Below, one piece after another: positions 1-7,932 of a stretch of DNA of 64,000 bases. This stretch comes from Luteipulveratus mongoliensis. GTDB lineage: Bacteria > Actinomycetota > Actinomycetes > Actinomycetales > Dermatophilaceae. The stretch is from positions 5,270,001 to 5,334,000 of the forward strand of contig NZ_CP011112.1 of NCBI RefSeq assembly GCF_001190945.1. The letters run 5' to 3'. The notes under the pieces are model-generated. The model was not told the origin of the DNA. It saw nothing but the letters and a program-made list of their open reading frames with translations, and ran no database searches. Position 1 is the stretch's first letter. Every line of letters begins with the position of its first letter. A program made the position numbers and the translations under genes.

Positions 1-132
1 ACCGCGCACTACGGGAGCTCACCGCTGAGCTGGGGAGACGACGTACGGCTCTACCGCTATCAGCCGACGTGGATGGTCGGCTACGCCATGGATCGTGAGG
101 CGTTGCTGCGCGGCCGCGGCATCTCCGCCTGA
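1..132 (+). CDS. C-terminal fragment of an unrecognised protein
   Basis: The first 132 bases are open in the frame that ends at the TGA at 130-132, giving the last 43 residues of a protein that begins before the window. The segment is rich in Tyr, Trp and Arg (for example RLYRYQPTWMVGYAMDREAL) and has the high-GC codon use of its neighbours, so it is probably coding. I do not recognise the family. The gene reads in the same direction as the SDR gene that follows 27 bases later. Confidence 0.55.
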   Translation, partial: TAHYGSSPLSWGDDVRLYRYQPTWMVGYAMDREALLRGRGISA

Positions 133-159
133 GGACCCGCCTGCGGGCACCGCGACTTC

Positions 160-1713
160 GTGTTCGGCGGCACGCGCTGCGCCAACTACGCTGCTGCGGT
201 GCAACAGGACCAGCCGAACGACGACGACACCGCAGCGCGGTTCTCTCCCGAGGACATCGCGACGACCGTGCGCGTGCTCGCCGAGCTGGACAAGCTCCCT
301 GAGGACCACCCGGACCATGTCACGGTCAAGCGGGCCGCGTCCGGCATGTACAAGCGGCTCAAGAAGGGCCGCCGCAGCGCCAAGACCTGGGCCGAGCGCA
401 AGGCCGACCGCGCGGTCATCGAGTCGACGGCGACAGGTTCGCCGATGCGCATCGACGACGAGACCCGAGGCATCCCGCTGGTGTCCACCGCCAAGGGAGC
501 CCACGCGGGCGAGCTGATCAACCCGCAGGGCTGCTACATCTGCAAGACCGACTACACGCTCGTCGACGCGTTCTACCACGGCCTCTGCCCGGACTGCGCA
601 GCCTTCTCCCACGCCAAGCGCGACCAGCGCACCGACCTCACCGGCAAGCGCGCCCTGCTCACGGGTGGGCGCGCGAAGATCGGGATGTACATCGCGCTGC
701 GGCTGCTGCGGGACGGCGCCCACACGACCATCACCACGCGCTTCCCCAAGGACGCGATGCGCCGCTTCGCATCCCTCGAGGACAGCGCCGACTGGATCGA
801 CCGGCTCAAGATCGTCGGCATCGACCTGCGCGACCCGACCCAGGTCGTCGCGCTCGCCGACGAGGTCACCGCCGCTGGGCCGCTGGACATCCTGATCAAC
901 AACGCGGCTCAGACCGTACGCCGGTCGCCGGGTTCCTACAGCCAGCTCGTCGAGCTCGAATCCGCCCCACTGCCAAGCGATCTCACGCTTCCGGAGATGG
1001 TGACGTTCGACCGGATCAGCGAGGCGCACCCGGCCGCGATCGCGGGCGCGCTCGAGGATCACGCGGTGGCTCATCACGAGGGCGAGTCGGTCGAGCACGC
1101 GCTCGCGCAGAACGCCGCCTCGATGACCGCGCTGGCGTTGTCCGCCGGCCACGCGAGTCTTGAGGCGCACCAGGCAGGTACGGCGATCGACGCGGGCGGC
1201 CTGCTGCCGGACCTGCAGCGCAACAACTCCTGGACCCAGAAGGTCGAGGAGGTCAACCCGTTGGAGCTGCTCGAGGTGCAGCTCTGCAACTCGACCGCGC
1301 CGTTCATCCTCGTCTCCCGGCTGCGCCCCGCCATGCGGGCCGCCGTGCAGCACGGCGCGAGGCGCGCGTACGTCGTCAACGTCTCGGCGATGGAGGGCCA
1401 GTTCTCCCGCCGATACAAGGGCGCCGGCCACCCGCACACCAACATGGCCAAGGCGGCGCTCAACATGCTGACGCGCACCAGCTCCGAGGAGATGTTCGAG
1501 TCCGATCGGATCCTGATGACCGCGGTCGACACCGGCTGGATCACCGACGAGCGGCCGCACGACGAAAAGCTGCGGCTCGCCGCCGAAGGCTGGCACGCGC
1601 CACTCGACCTGGTCGATGGTGCCGCCCGGGTCTATGACCCGATCGTGCGCGGCGAGGCCGGCGAGGATCTCTACGGCTGCTTCGTGAAGGACTTCAAGCC
1701 CAGCCCCTGGTGA
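160..1713 (+). CDS. Large SDR-family NAD(P)-dependent oxidoreductase
   Basis: A protein of up to 517 residues with an N-terminal region of about 150 residues ahead of a Rossmann fold. The N-terminal part carries a CxxC...CxxC pair (CYICKTDY and LCPDCAAF) that could bind a metal. The SDR part shows the nucleotide motif TGGRAKIG, the NNAAQ motif, and a candidate catalytic serine in NVSAMEG. The usual YxxxK pair is altered: the lysine of NMAKAAL is present but the position four before it is Thr, so ordinary SDR chemistry may be lost or use another residue. The substrate is unknown. The start is uncertain: GTG at 160 has no good ribosome binding site, and GTG at 199 is an equally plausible start. 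Confidence 0.85.
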   Translation: MFGGTRCANYAAAVQQDQPNDDDTAARFSPEDIATTVRVLAELDKLPEDHPDHVTVKRAASGMYKRLKKGRRSAKTWAERKADRAVIESTATGSPMRIDDETRGIPLVSTAKGAHAGELINPQGCYICKTDYTLVDAFYHGLCPDCAAFSHAKRDQRTDLTGKRALLTGGRAKIGMYIALRLLRDGAHTTITTRFPKDAMRRFASLEDSADWIDRLKIVGIDLRDPTQVVALADEVTAAGPLDILINNAAQTVRRSPGSYSQLVELESAPLPSDLTLPEMVTFDRISEAHPAAIAGALEDHAVAHHEGESVEHALAQNAASMTALALSAGHASLEAHQAGTAIDAGGLLPDLQRNNSWTQKVEEVNPLELLEVQLCNSTAPFILVSRLRPAMRAAVQHGARRAYVVNVSAMEGQFSRRYKGAGHPHTNMAKAALNMLTRTSSEEMFESDRILMTAVDTGWITDERPHDEKLRLAAEGWHAPLDLVDGAARVYDPIVRGEAGEDLYGCFVKDFKPSPW

Positions 1714-1717
1714 CGCC

Positions 1718-2269
1718 TCAGTCGCTCACCAGTGCGGACGGGGTGATCGTGACCGCGAATGGGAGAGTGGCCTCGAACGCCTCGTCGCCGCGGACGTGCG
1801 CCACCTCGACGTACTCACGGTCCTGGAGGTCCCAGGCGATCAACGACGGCTCGACCGGGTCGATCACCCAGTACGACGGGCACCCGGCTGCCTCGTAGCG
1901 CGCCTTCTTGAGGTTCAGGTCGATCAGGCGAGTGCTCGGCGACAGGATCTCCACCGCCAGGACCGGCGAGGCCGCAAGATAGCGCTCGGTCAGGTCAGAG
2001 CGACGGGCGACCAGCACGTCAGGCTGCAGCACGGTGTCCTCGGCGAGACGGACATCCAGCGGCGCGACGAACACCTCGAGCTCGTCGGGGCACTCTGCAT
2101 GGAGCGCGAGCCACAGCTGGGTCACCCCGCGCTGGTGGCGCCAGTGGGGCGCCGGCGTCACGACGAGCGCACCATCGATGAGCTCGTAGCGGTGACCGTC
2201 ATCGGGGCGATCCTCCAGATCGCGCCAGGTGAGCGGTCGGCTCTGCGGCATGGTCGTCACAGCCACCAT
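1718..2269 (-). CDS. Uma2-family (DUF820) putative endonuclease
   Basis: A 183-residue protein of the Uma2/DUF820 family, which has a PD-(D/E)xK nuclease-like fold and no well-established function. Family landmarks are visible: RYELIDGALVV near the N terminus, QPDVLVA in the middle, and LAVEILSPSTR followed by DLNLKKARYEAAG and YWVIDP. The Asp of QPDV, Glu of VEIL and Lys of LKKARY correspond to the nuclease core. Such genes occur as stray single genes in many genomes and are often linked to mobile DNA. It is convergent with the SDR gene, with only four bases between the stops. The sixth codon after Met1 is another ATG (MPQSRP), an alternative start. Confidence 0.85.
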   Translation of the reverse strand: MVAVTTMPQSRPLTWRDLEDRPDDGHRYELIDGALVVTPAPHWRHQRGVTQLWLALHAECPDELEVFVAPLDVRLAEDTVLQPDVLVARRSDLTERYLAASPVLAVEILSPSTRLIDLNLKKARYEAAGCPSYWVIDPVEPSLIAWDLQDREYVEVAHVRGDEAFEATLPFAVTITPSALVSD

Positions 2270-2491
2270 CGTGCCTCCTTCGCGTCATGCCGCCAAGGTT
2301 TGCGGCGGGCCGACGACTGCGCGACTCGGTGTCGGACCCTGTGGACAGGGACCGCGATCGCGCTGCAGGTGTGGACGACGTCGCTCAACGCTGGACGTAG
2401 GCGCACCTCGACGTACGACGGACGACCGCAGCTCGCGATCGGCCGATGCTCGAAGCATCCCGATCAGCCGAGCCGGCAGGAGCCGTCCATC

Positions 2492-4054
2492 ATGCTCAGC
2501 CTCACCCGTATGCGTCTCGCGTCCCTCGCCGGCGCAGCCCTCGTCGCGAGCACCGCCCCGCCTGCGTTGGCGTCCGCCGCTGCGGGGCAAGGAGATTCCC
2601 CACCCGTCGTACGCACCGCAAGCGGACTCGCCCGTGGCGAGAAGGTCAGCGGAACGAACCTGTTCGAGGGCCTCCCCTATGCGAAGCCACCCGTGGGCAC
2701 GCTCCGCTGGCGCAGCCCGCGCCCGCCGGAACCCTGGGCCGGCACACGTGACGCCACCACCCCTGGCTCCCCCTGCGTACAGGCTGCCCCCACACCTGGG
2801 CAGACCACCGGTAGCGAGGACTGTCTCTATCTCAATGTTCAAGCGCCTCAACGGATCTCGGGATCTGCACCCGTCATCGTGTTCCTGCACGGCGGTGGCT
2901 TCACCAGTGGTTCAGGCGATGTGTACGACGGCACCCGGCTCACGCGTGAGGGCGCGGTCGTGGTGACCGTGAACTACCGACTCGGTGCGCTCGGCTTCCT
3001 CGATCACCGTGCGTCGCGTGACCCCGCGTCGGGCAACTTCGGGCTCGCCGACCAGGCAGCAGCGCTCCGCTGGGTGCGCGCCAACATCGGTCGATTCGGT
3101 GGCAACCCGCGCAATGTGACGCTGTGGGGACAGTCGGCAGGCGGGTTCAGTGTGTGCGCGCAGATCGCCTCACCGCTCGCACGCGGGCTGTTCGACAAAG
3201 CCATCGTGCAGAGTGCGCCCTGCGGCAACCCGGCCCTGACCCGACCGCAGGCCCGAGCACGCGCGGCGTCGGTCACTCAGGCGGTGGGCTGCGTGGATGC
3301 CCCAGATGCCTTGGCATGCCTGCGATCTCGGCCGGCCGCACAGATTGTCGTGAGTAGTCCCCCGAATCCACCGCTCGCCCGCCGTGGCGTCGATCGGACC
3401 TGGCTGCCGGTCGCAGGTACGCCCGTCCTGCCCGTCCAGCCGCTCACGGCCCTCCGCCACGGTGCGGCCGACCGCATCGCACTCATCCAGGGCGGCACAC
3501 GTGAGGAGATGCGCGGCTTCGTTGCGGGTCGATACGGAGCAGATCCGCTCACGGCCGAGCAGTTCCCCGGCGCAGTGCGCGATCTGTACGGCGCGGAAGC
3601 GGCAGCCGTGCTGCGCCGCTACCGCCTGGAGGACTACCCCGCCCCGGGCGCTGCGCTCGCGGCCATCCTCACCGACGAGGGTCGGTTCATCGGCGCCTGC
3701 CAGCAGCTGCCTGCGAACGACGCGTCGCGCGGTCGGGTCTACGCCTACGAGTTCGCCCAGCCCTCGAGTCAGCCAGGCGGCGACTTCCCGCTCGGCGCCT
3801 TCCACACCTCGGACCTGCGCTACCTGCTCGACAGCCGCGGAGGGGCGTACCCGCAGCCGCCCCTGACGCCTGAGGAGGCGCCGCTCGGTGAGGAGATGGT
3901 GCGGCACTGGACCACGTTCGCCAGCACCGGTCGTCCTGGAGCCGGCTGGCCGGCGTACCGCCCCGGCAAGGCACTGTCACTGAGCATCGGCGAGACCAAG
4001 ACCGTCGACATCGCCGCCGAGCACCATTGCGACTTCTGGCGATCCGTGGGTTAG
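2492..4054 (+). CDS. Secreted type-B carboxylesterase/lipase
   Basis: A 520-residue serine hydrolase of the carboxylesterase type-B family that would cleave carboxylic esters outside the cell. It starts at ATG 2492 behind an AGGAG at about 2478, although the frame stays open upstream. The N terminus is a signal peptide (RMRLASLAGAALVAS, then ALASAAAG). The family entry motif LFEGLPYAKPPVG, the oxyanion loop HGGGF and the nucleophile elbow GQSAGG (Ser215) are all present, and the charge-relay acid and His are probably in DEGRFIG and GAFHTSDL. Downstream lies a long palindrome now split by an insertion sequence. It is divergent from the Uma2 gene across 222 bases. Confidence 0.92.
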   Translation: MLSLTRMRLASLAGAALVASTAPPALASAAAGQGDSPPVVRTASGLARGEKVSGTNLFEGLPYAKPPVGTLRWRSPRPPEPWAGTRDATTPGSPCVQAAPTPGQTTGSEDCLYLNVQAPQRISGSAPVIVFLHGGGFTSGSGDVYDGTRLTREGAVVVTVNYRLGALGFLDHRASRDPASGNFGLADQAAALRWVRANIGRFGGNPRNVTLWGQSAGGFSVCAQIASPLARGLFDKAIVQSAPCGNPALTRPQARARAASVTQAVGCVDAPDALACLRSRPAAQIVVSSPPNPPLARRGVDRTWLPVAGTPVLPVQPLTALRHGAADRIALIQGGTREEMRGFVAGRYGADPLTAEQFPGAVRDLYGAEAAAVLRRYRLEDYPAPGAALAAILTDEGRFIGACQQLPANDASRGRVYAYEFAQPSSQPGGDFPLGAFHTSDLRYLLDSRGGAYPQPPLTPEEAPLGEEMVRHWTTFASTGRPGAGWPAYRPGKALSLSIGETKTVDIAAEHHCDFWRSVG

Positions 4055-4094
4055 GGACAGCAGAAGGTCCTGGTCACCGTGCGCTCGAGCGCAC

Positions 4095-5403
4095 TGTCAA
4101 GGCTCAGGACATCGGTAACACTCTTTCGGTCCAGGACATCGGTGACGGTGTCCTGGACCGGATGATGAGTTATGGGTAGAAGTGATGCTGAGCCGATCGG
4201 TCCTGAAGTAGCGGCGGCGGTAGCTGCGAAGCATCGAGGCGACTGTGTGAACGTGGCGGCATTTTGTGCCCAGCAGGGCCTGTCGCGTAAGTCGTTCTAC
4301 AAGTACTTGGCCCGGTTTGCCGCTTCAGGAGTGTCGGGCTTCTACCCCGATTCGCGCCGCCCGCACGCCTGTCCGACAGCCGTCTCGTCCGTTGTCGAGG
4401 ACCTGATTGTGTTGGCCCGCAAGCGTTTAGAGGATCAGGGCTGGGACGCCGGAGCGAACTCGATCGTGTACTGGCTGCTGGATCACCCCGCTGAGTGGCC
4501 GGTCACGATGCACGGTGTCCCATCGCGGTCGACGATCAACCGAGTCCTTAAGCGTCGCGGTCTGCTGGTCCTGGTGCCACGGCGGGCTCCCAGCCGGCAT
4601 CGGCGTCGGTTCGAGGCCGCCCACCCCAACACCCGTTGGCAGATGGACGGATTCGAGTACACCCTGGCCTCCGGAGCCATCGTTGTCGTGCTGCACCTCG
4701 TGGATGACTGCTCACGGATGGACCTGGCTTGCCACGCCGCTCGCAGCGAGAACTCCCAGGACGTGTGGGCGGCATTCGCCGGCGCAGTCCAGAGGTACGG
4801 GCTGCCAGCACAGCTGCTCACCGACAACGGCACCGCGTTCTCAGGTCGCCGTCGAGGCTGGACATCGACCCTGGAAACGAACGCCAATGTCCTCGGCGTG
4901 CACCACTTCACCTCCTCGGTCGGACACCCGCAAACCTGCGGCAAGGTCGAACGAGCCCATCAGACCTGCTTGAAATGGCTCCGCAAACGCCCGCCTGCCC
5001 AGGACCTCGCACAGTTGCAAGACCTGCTGGATCGCTACCGCGAGCACTACAACCATCGGCGGCGTCACCAACATCTCGATGGCCTGACACCAGCCCAGCG
5101 CTACGAGCTAGGTCCCAAAGACCAGCCCGGGCCAGCCACGACTGCACCGGTCTATGTAACCCGCCGCATCGTGGCCAAGAACGGCTCCATCGGGATCGAA
5201 GGCGTCCTGGTCGGCGTCAGCAAGAAAGTCGCCTCGCAGGAGGTCCTCGTGATCCACCGCGGACGCCACCTGGCCATCTTCATCGGCAACAACCTCATAC
5301 GCGAGATCACCCTCACTGTCGCCAAAGGTGGCTACCAACGAATCGCCAAAGCGTCACCGAAGTCCTGAACCGCAAACTGTCACCGATGTCCTGAGACATC
5401 ACA
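4095..5403 (+). mobile_element. IS481-family insertion sequence, 1309 bp
   Basis: The element begins TGTCAAGGCTCAGGACATCG and ends in ACA. The inverted right end reads TGTGATGTCTCAGGACATCG, so the ends match over most of 20 bases and both start with TGT as usual for IS481. A second subterminal copy of CAGGACatCGGTGAC lies inside each end (4131-4147 and, inverted, 5351-5366). One intact transposase gene fills the element. A 16-base direct repeat flanks it. Intact ends, intact transposase and a perfect duplication suggest recent insertion. Confidence 0.9.
4172..5368 (+). CDS. IS481-family DDE transposase
   Basis: A 398-residue transposase. The N terminus is a helix-turn-helix region (VAAFCAQQGLSRKSFYKY) for binding the terminal repeats. 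The integrase-type catalytic core follows, with the DDE residues at Asp159 (WQMDGFEY), Asp218 (LTDNGTAF) and Glu260 (GKVERAHQ), and the C-terminal YNHRRRHQHLDGLTPAQRY motif seen in the family. All three acidic residues are present and the frame is unbroken, so the enzyme may be active. The start at ATG 4172 lacks a clear ribosome binding site. It is the only gene in the element. Confidence 0.93.
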   Translation: MGRSDAEPIGPEVAAAVAAKHRGDCVNVAAFCAQQGLSRKSFYKYLARFAASGVSGFYPDSRRPHACPTAVSSVVEDLIVLARKRLEDQGWDAGANSIVYWLLDHPAEWPVTMHGVPSRSTINRVLKRRGLLVLVPRRAPSRHRRRFEAAHPNTRWQMDGFEYTLASGAIVVVLHLVDDCSRMDLACHAARSENSQDVWAAFAGAVQRYGLPAQLLTDNGTAFSGRRRGWTSTLETNANVLGVHHFTSSVGHPQTCGKVERAHQTCLKWLRKRPPAQDLAQLQDLLDRYREHYNHRRRHQHLDGLTPAQRYELGPKDQPGPATTAPVYVTRRIVAKNGSIGIEGVLVGVSKKVASQEVLVIHRGRHLAIFIGNNLIREITLTVAKGGYQRIAKASPKS

Positions 5404-5447
5404 GTGCGCTCGAGCGCACGGTGACCAGGACCCTGTCGTGCCAGTGC

Positions 5448-6917
5448 TCAGCCCCAGACGAGTCCGCGGCTCGGGTCCTCAAGGATCGCGGCCACATCGG
5501 CCAGGAACCGCGAGCCGAGCTCGCCATCGATCAACCGGTGGTCGAACGACACCGCCAGCTGGGTGACGTGCCGCGGGACGATCGCGTCGTTGCCGTCCGC
5601 GTCGGTCACCACCCACGGCTGCTTGCGGATCGCGCCGAAGCAGACGATCGCCGACTCGCCCGGGTTGATGATCGGGGTGCCGGTGTCGACGCCGAAGACG
5701 CCCACGTTGGTGATCGTGATGGTGCCGCCGGACATCTCGGCCGGCTGCGTACGACCCTCCCGGGCCGTGGCGATCAGCCCACCGAGCGCGGCGGCCAGGC
5801 CGCGCAGGTCGAGTGACTGGGCTTCCTTGATGTTGGGCACCAGCAGCCCACGCGGCGTGGCCGCCGCGATGCCGAGGTTGACGTAGCTCTTCTGGACGAT
5901 CTCCTGCGCCGCCTCGTCCCAGGTCGCGTTGATACCCGGGTTGCGCCGGATCGCGACGCACAGCGCCTTGGCCAGCACCAGCAGCGGCGTGACCTTCACG
6001 TCGCGGAACTCGCGATCAGCCTTGAGCCTCTCGACGAGCTCCACCGTGCGCGTGACGTCGACGGTGATGAACTCCGTCACGTGCGGCGCCGTGAACGCCG
6101 AGCCGACCATCGCCTGCGCCGTCATCTTGCGCACGCCCTTGACCGGGATCCGCGTCTCCCGCTCCCCGGCCACCATGCCGTACGCCGGTGGCGCACCTTG
6201 TGCCGTCGGCGTCACCTCGGGCACGCCACCAGCAATGAAGGCCTCGACGTCCGCGCGCGACACGACACCGTCCTCGCGCGTCGGAATCACCTGGGACAGA
6301 TCAATCCCGTTGTCCTTGGCGAACTTCCGCACCGGAGGCTTAGCCAGCACCTTGGTCTCGATACGGCTCGCGCCAGGGCGCTCGCCTACTCGACCAGCGG
6401 TGGCGGCCGGAGAAGTGACGTCCGGGAGAGGCGCAGGCAGGGGGGCCTGCGGAGCGGACTGGATGGGCCTGGCGGGAGGCGGAGCTTGCGAGGCCGGATG
6501 GTCGGTCCGCGCAGCAGGCCCCCCTGCCGGAGCCGGACTCGAACCAGCAGCCTTACGTGCTCGACGGCTAGTCGTACCGGCGGATGGCCCGTACCCGACG
6601 AGGTTGGCAACCCGCTCACCTTCATCTTCAGACGAAGCCGCGGGCGCTACCAACGGGGCCGAATCTTCTTCAGCACCAACCACATCCACCGTGACAATGG
6701 GAGCACCCACATCAACCGTGGTGCCCTCGGCGACCAGGATCTCAACGACCGTGCCCTCCCAGGGGATGGGCAGCTCGACGAGCGATTTGGCGGTCTCGAT
6801 CTCGACCACGATGTCGTTGGTCTTGACGGTGTCGCCCGCCTTGACCTTCCAGGTGACGATCTCCGCCTCGACCAGACCCTCACCGGGATCGGGGAGGTTG
6901 AACTGCTTCACAGCCAT
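5448..6917 (-). CDS. bkdC: 2-oxoacid dehydrogenase E2 (dihydrolipoamide acyltransferase)
   Basis: A 489-residue E2 core enzyme that takes the acyl group from E1 onto its lipoyl arm and transfers it to CoA. In order: a lipoyl domain with Lys44 in EIETAKSLVE, a Pro/Ala linker, a peripheral-subunit-binding domain (VRKFAKDNGIDLSQVIP), a second linker and the acyltransferase domain ending in FDHRLIDGELG (His460, Asp464). The ATG at 6917 follows an AAGGAG. It is the last gene of the E1alpha-E1beta-E2 operon, 25 bases after E1beta. Part of the linker (about residues 172-188) is encoded by a copy of the dispersed repeat. Branched-chain substrates are likely because actinobacterial pyruvate dehydrogenase normally uses AceE, but pyruvate is not excluded. 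Confidence 0.93.
   Translation of the reverse strand: MAVKQFNLPDPGEGLVEAEIVTWKVKAGDTVKTNDIVVEIETAKSLVELPIPWEGTVVEILVAEGTTVDVGAPIVTVDVVGAEEDSAPLVAPAASSEDEGERVANLVGYGPSAGTTSRRARKAAGSSPAPAGGPAARTDHPASQAPPPARPIQSAPQAPLPAPLPDVTSPAATAGRVGERPGASRIETKVLAKPPVRKFAKDNGIDLSQVIPTREDGVVSRADVEAFIAGGVPEVTPTAQGAPPAYGMVAGERETRIPVKGVRKMTAQAMVGSAFTAPHVTEFITVDVTRTVELVERLKADREFRDVKVTPLLVLAKALCVAIRRNPGINATWDEAAQEIVQKSYVNLGIAAATPRGLLVPNIKEAQSLDLRGLAAALGGLIATAREGRTQPAEMSGGTITITNVGVFGVDTGTPIINPGESAIVCFGAIRKQPWVVTDADGNDAIVPRHVTQLAVSFDHRLIDGELGSRFLADVAAILEDPSRGLVWG
6353..6404 (-). repeat. Dispersed palindromic repeat inside the E2 gene
   Basis: The bases TGGTCTCGATACGGCTCG ... CTCGCCTACTCGACCAGCGG form an imperfect palindrome of the family also seen near 36.2, 38.6, 45.2, 55.5 and 55.8 kb. 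Read in the E2 frame it encodes TAGRVGERPGASRIETK within the flexible linker, so the frame is kept. Confidence 0.8.
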
Positions 6918-6942
6918 GAAACCCGTTCTCCTTGCTCGCGGC

Positions 6943-7932
6943 TCAGTACGCCAGGGACTTGTCGACGGCGTCCAGGACACGATCGAGGTTGGGGAGGAAC
7001 TCCTCCTCGAAACGGCTGGGCGGGTAGGGGATGTTGTAGCCGCCGACGCGCAGCACCGGCGCCTCCAGGTGATAGAAGCACTCCTGCTGGATGAACGACG
7101 CGACCTCGGAGCCCATGGCCAGGAACGTTGACGCCTCGTGCACGACGACGATGCGACCGGTCCGCTTGGCAGCCTCCGCGATCGCACCGGTGTCGAGCGG
7201 GGAGAGCGAGCGCAGGTCGAGGACGTGCAGCGAGATGCCTTCTGCTGCAGCGGCTTCCGCGGCTTGCAGGCACGTCTTGACCATCGGACCGTAGGTGACG
7301 AGCGTGACGTCGGTGCCCTCACGGCGTACGGCCGCTTGGTGCAGTCCGAGCGGCGCGCCGACGGTCTCGTCGAGGTCGACCTCGGCGCGCTCGTGGTAGC
7401 GACGCTTGGGCTCGTAGAACACGACCGGGTCATCGGAGGCGATGGCCTGCTGCATCATCCAGTACGCGTCAGCCGGGTCCGCGCACGTGACGACTCGCAG
7501 GCCGGCCGTGTGGGCGAAGTAGGCCTCGTTGGACTCGGAGTGGTGCTCGACCGCGCCGATGCCGCCGCCGTAGGGGATGCGGATGACCATCGGCAGACGC
7601 AGCGCACCCAGCGAGCGGGCGTGCATCTTGGCGACCTGGCTGATGATCTGGTCGAACGCCGGGTAGACGAACCCGTCGAACTGGATCTCGACCACGGGCC
7701 GGTAGCCGCGCAGGCACAGGCCGATCGCGGTGCCGACGATGCCGGACTCCGCGAGCGGCGTGTCGATGACGCGGTCCTCGCCGAAGTCCTTCTGAAGGCC
7801 TTCGGTGATGCGGAAGACGCCGCCGAGCTTGCCGACGTCCTCACCCATCAGGACCACCTTGGGGTCCGCCTCCATCGCGGCGCGGAGGCCGGAGTTGAGA
7901 CCCTTGGCGAGCGTGAGCTTCTGGGCGGCCAT
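6943..7932 (-). CDS. bkdB: 2-oxoacid dehydrogenase E1 component, beta subunit
   Basis: A 329-residue E1beta that pairs with E1alpha to form the thiamine-diphosphate decarboxylase of the complex. Recognisable family blocks are VVLMGEDVGKLGGVFR, DTPLAESGIVGTAIG, EIQFDGFVYPAFDQI, RIPYGGGIGAVEHHSES and, at the end, PSRFEEEFLPNLDRVLDAV. The ATG at 7932 shares its A with the TGA of E1alpha (TGATG), so the two subunits are translationally coupled. E2 follows 25 bases downstream. The symbol follows bkd usage and assumes a branched-chain complex. Confidence 0.93.
   Translation of the reverse strand: MAAQKLTLAKGLNSGLRAAMEADPKVVLMGEDVGKLGGVFRITEGLQKDFGEDRVIDTPLAESGIVGTAIGLCLRGYRPVVEIQFDGFVYPAFDQIISQVAKMHARSLGALRLPMVIRIPYGGGIGAVEHHSESNEAYFAHTAGLRVVTCADPADAYWMMQQAIASDDPVVFYEPKRRYHERAEVDLDETVGAPLGLHQAAVRREGTDVTLVTYGPMVKTCLQAAEAAAAEGISLHVLDLRSLSPLDTGAIAEAAKRTGRIVVVHEASTFLAMGSEVASFIQQECFYHLEAPVLRVGGYNIPYPPSRFEEEFLPNLDRVLDAVDKSLAY

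Larger units (their letters stand above)
4066..5432. terminator. Palindromic bidirectional terminator interrupted by an IS element
   Basis: The arm at 4066-4094 and the arm at 5404-5432, joined across the insertion, rebuild a perfect 42-base palindrome (GGTCCTGGTCACCGTGCG, centre CTCGAG, then the complement). It would have ended both the esterase gene and the convergent E2 gene. The central 16 bases GTGCGCTCGAGCGCAC are present on both sides of the IS (4079-4094 and 5404-5419) as the target duplication. Each flank therefore keeps a smaller 16-base palindrome. Confidence 0.8.

Noticed and set aside
19-1596. A 525-codon open frame on the minus strand opposite the SDR gene
   Set aside because: It mirrors a gene with clear SDR motifs, its composition is Arg/Gly/Val-rich as expected for the complement of high-GC coding DNA, and it shows no domain.
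1796-2491. Upstream extension of the esterase reading frame
   Set aside because: The extension runs through the Uma2 gene on the other strand and has no family similarity; a signal peptide and AGGAG mark the true start at 2492.
5929-7131. Long plus-strand open frame opposite the E2 gene
   Set aside because: The minus strand encodes lipoyl, binding and catalytic motifs of E2 here; the plus-strand product has no recognisable motif.
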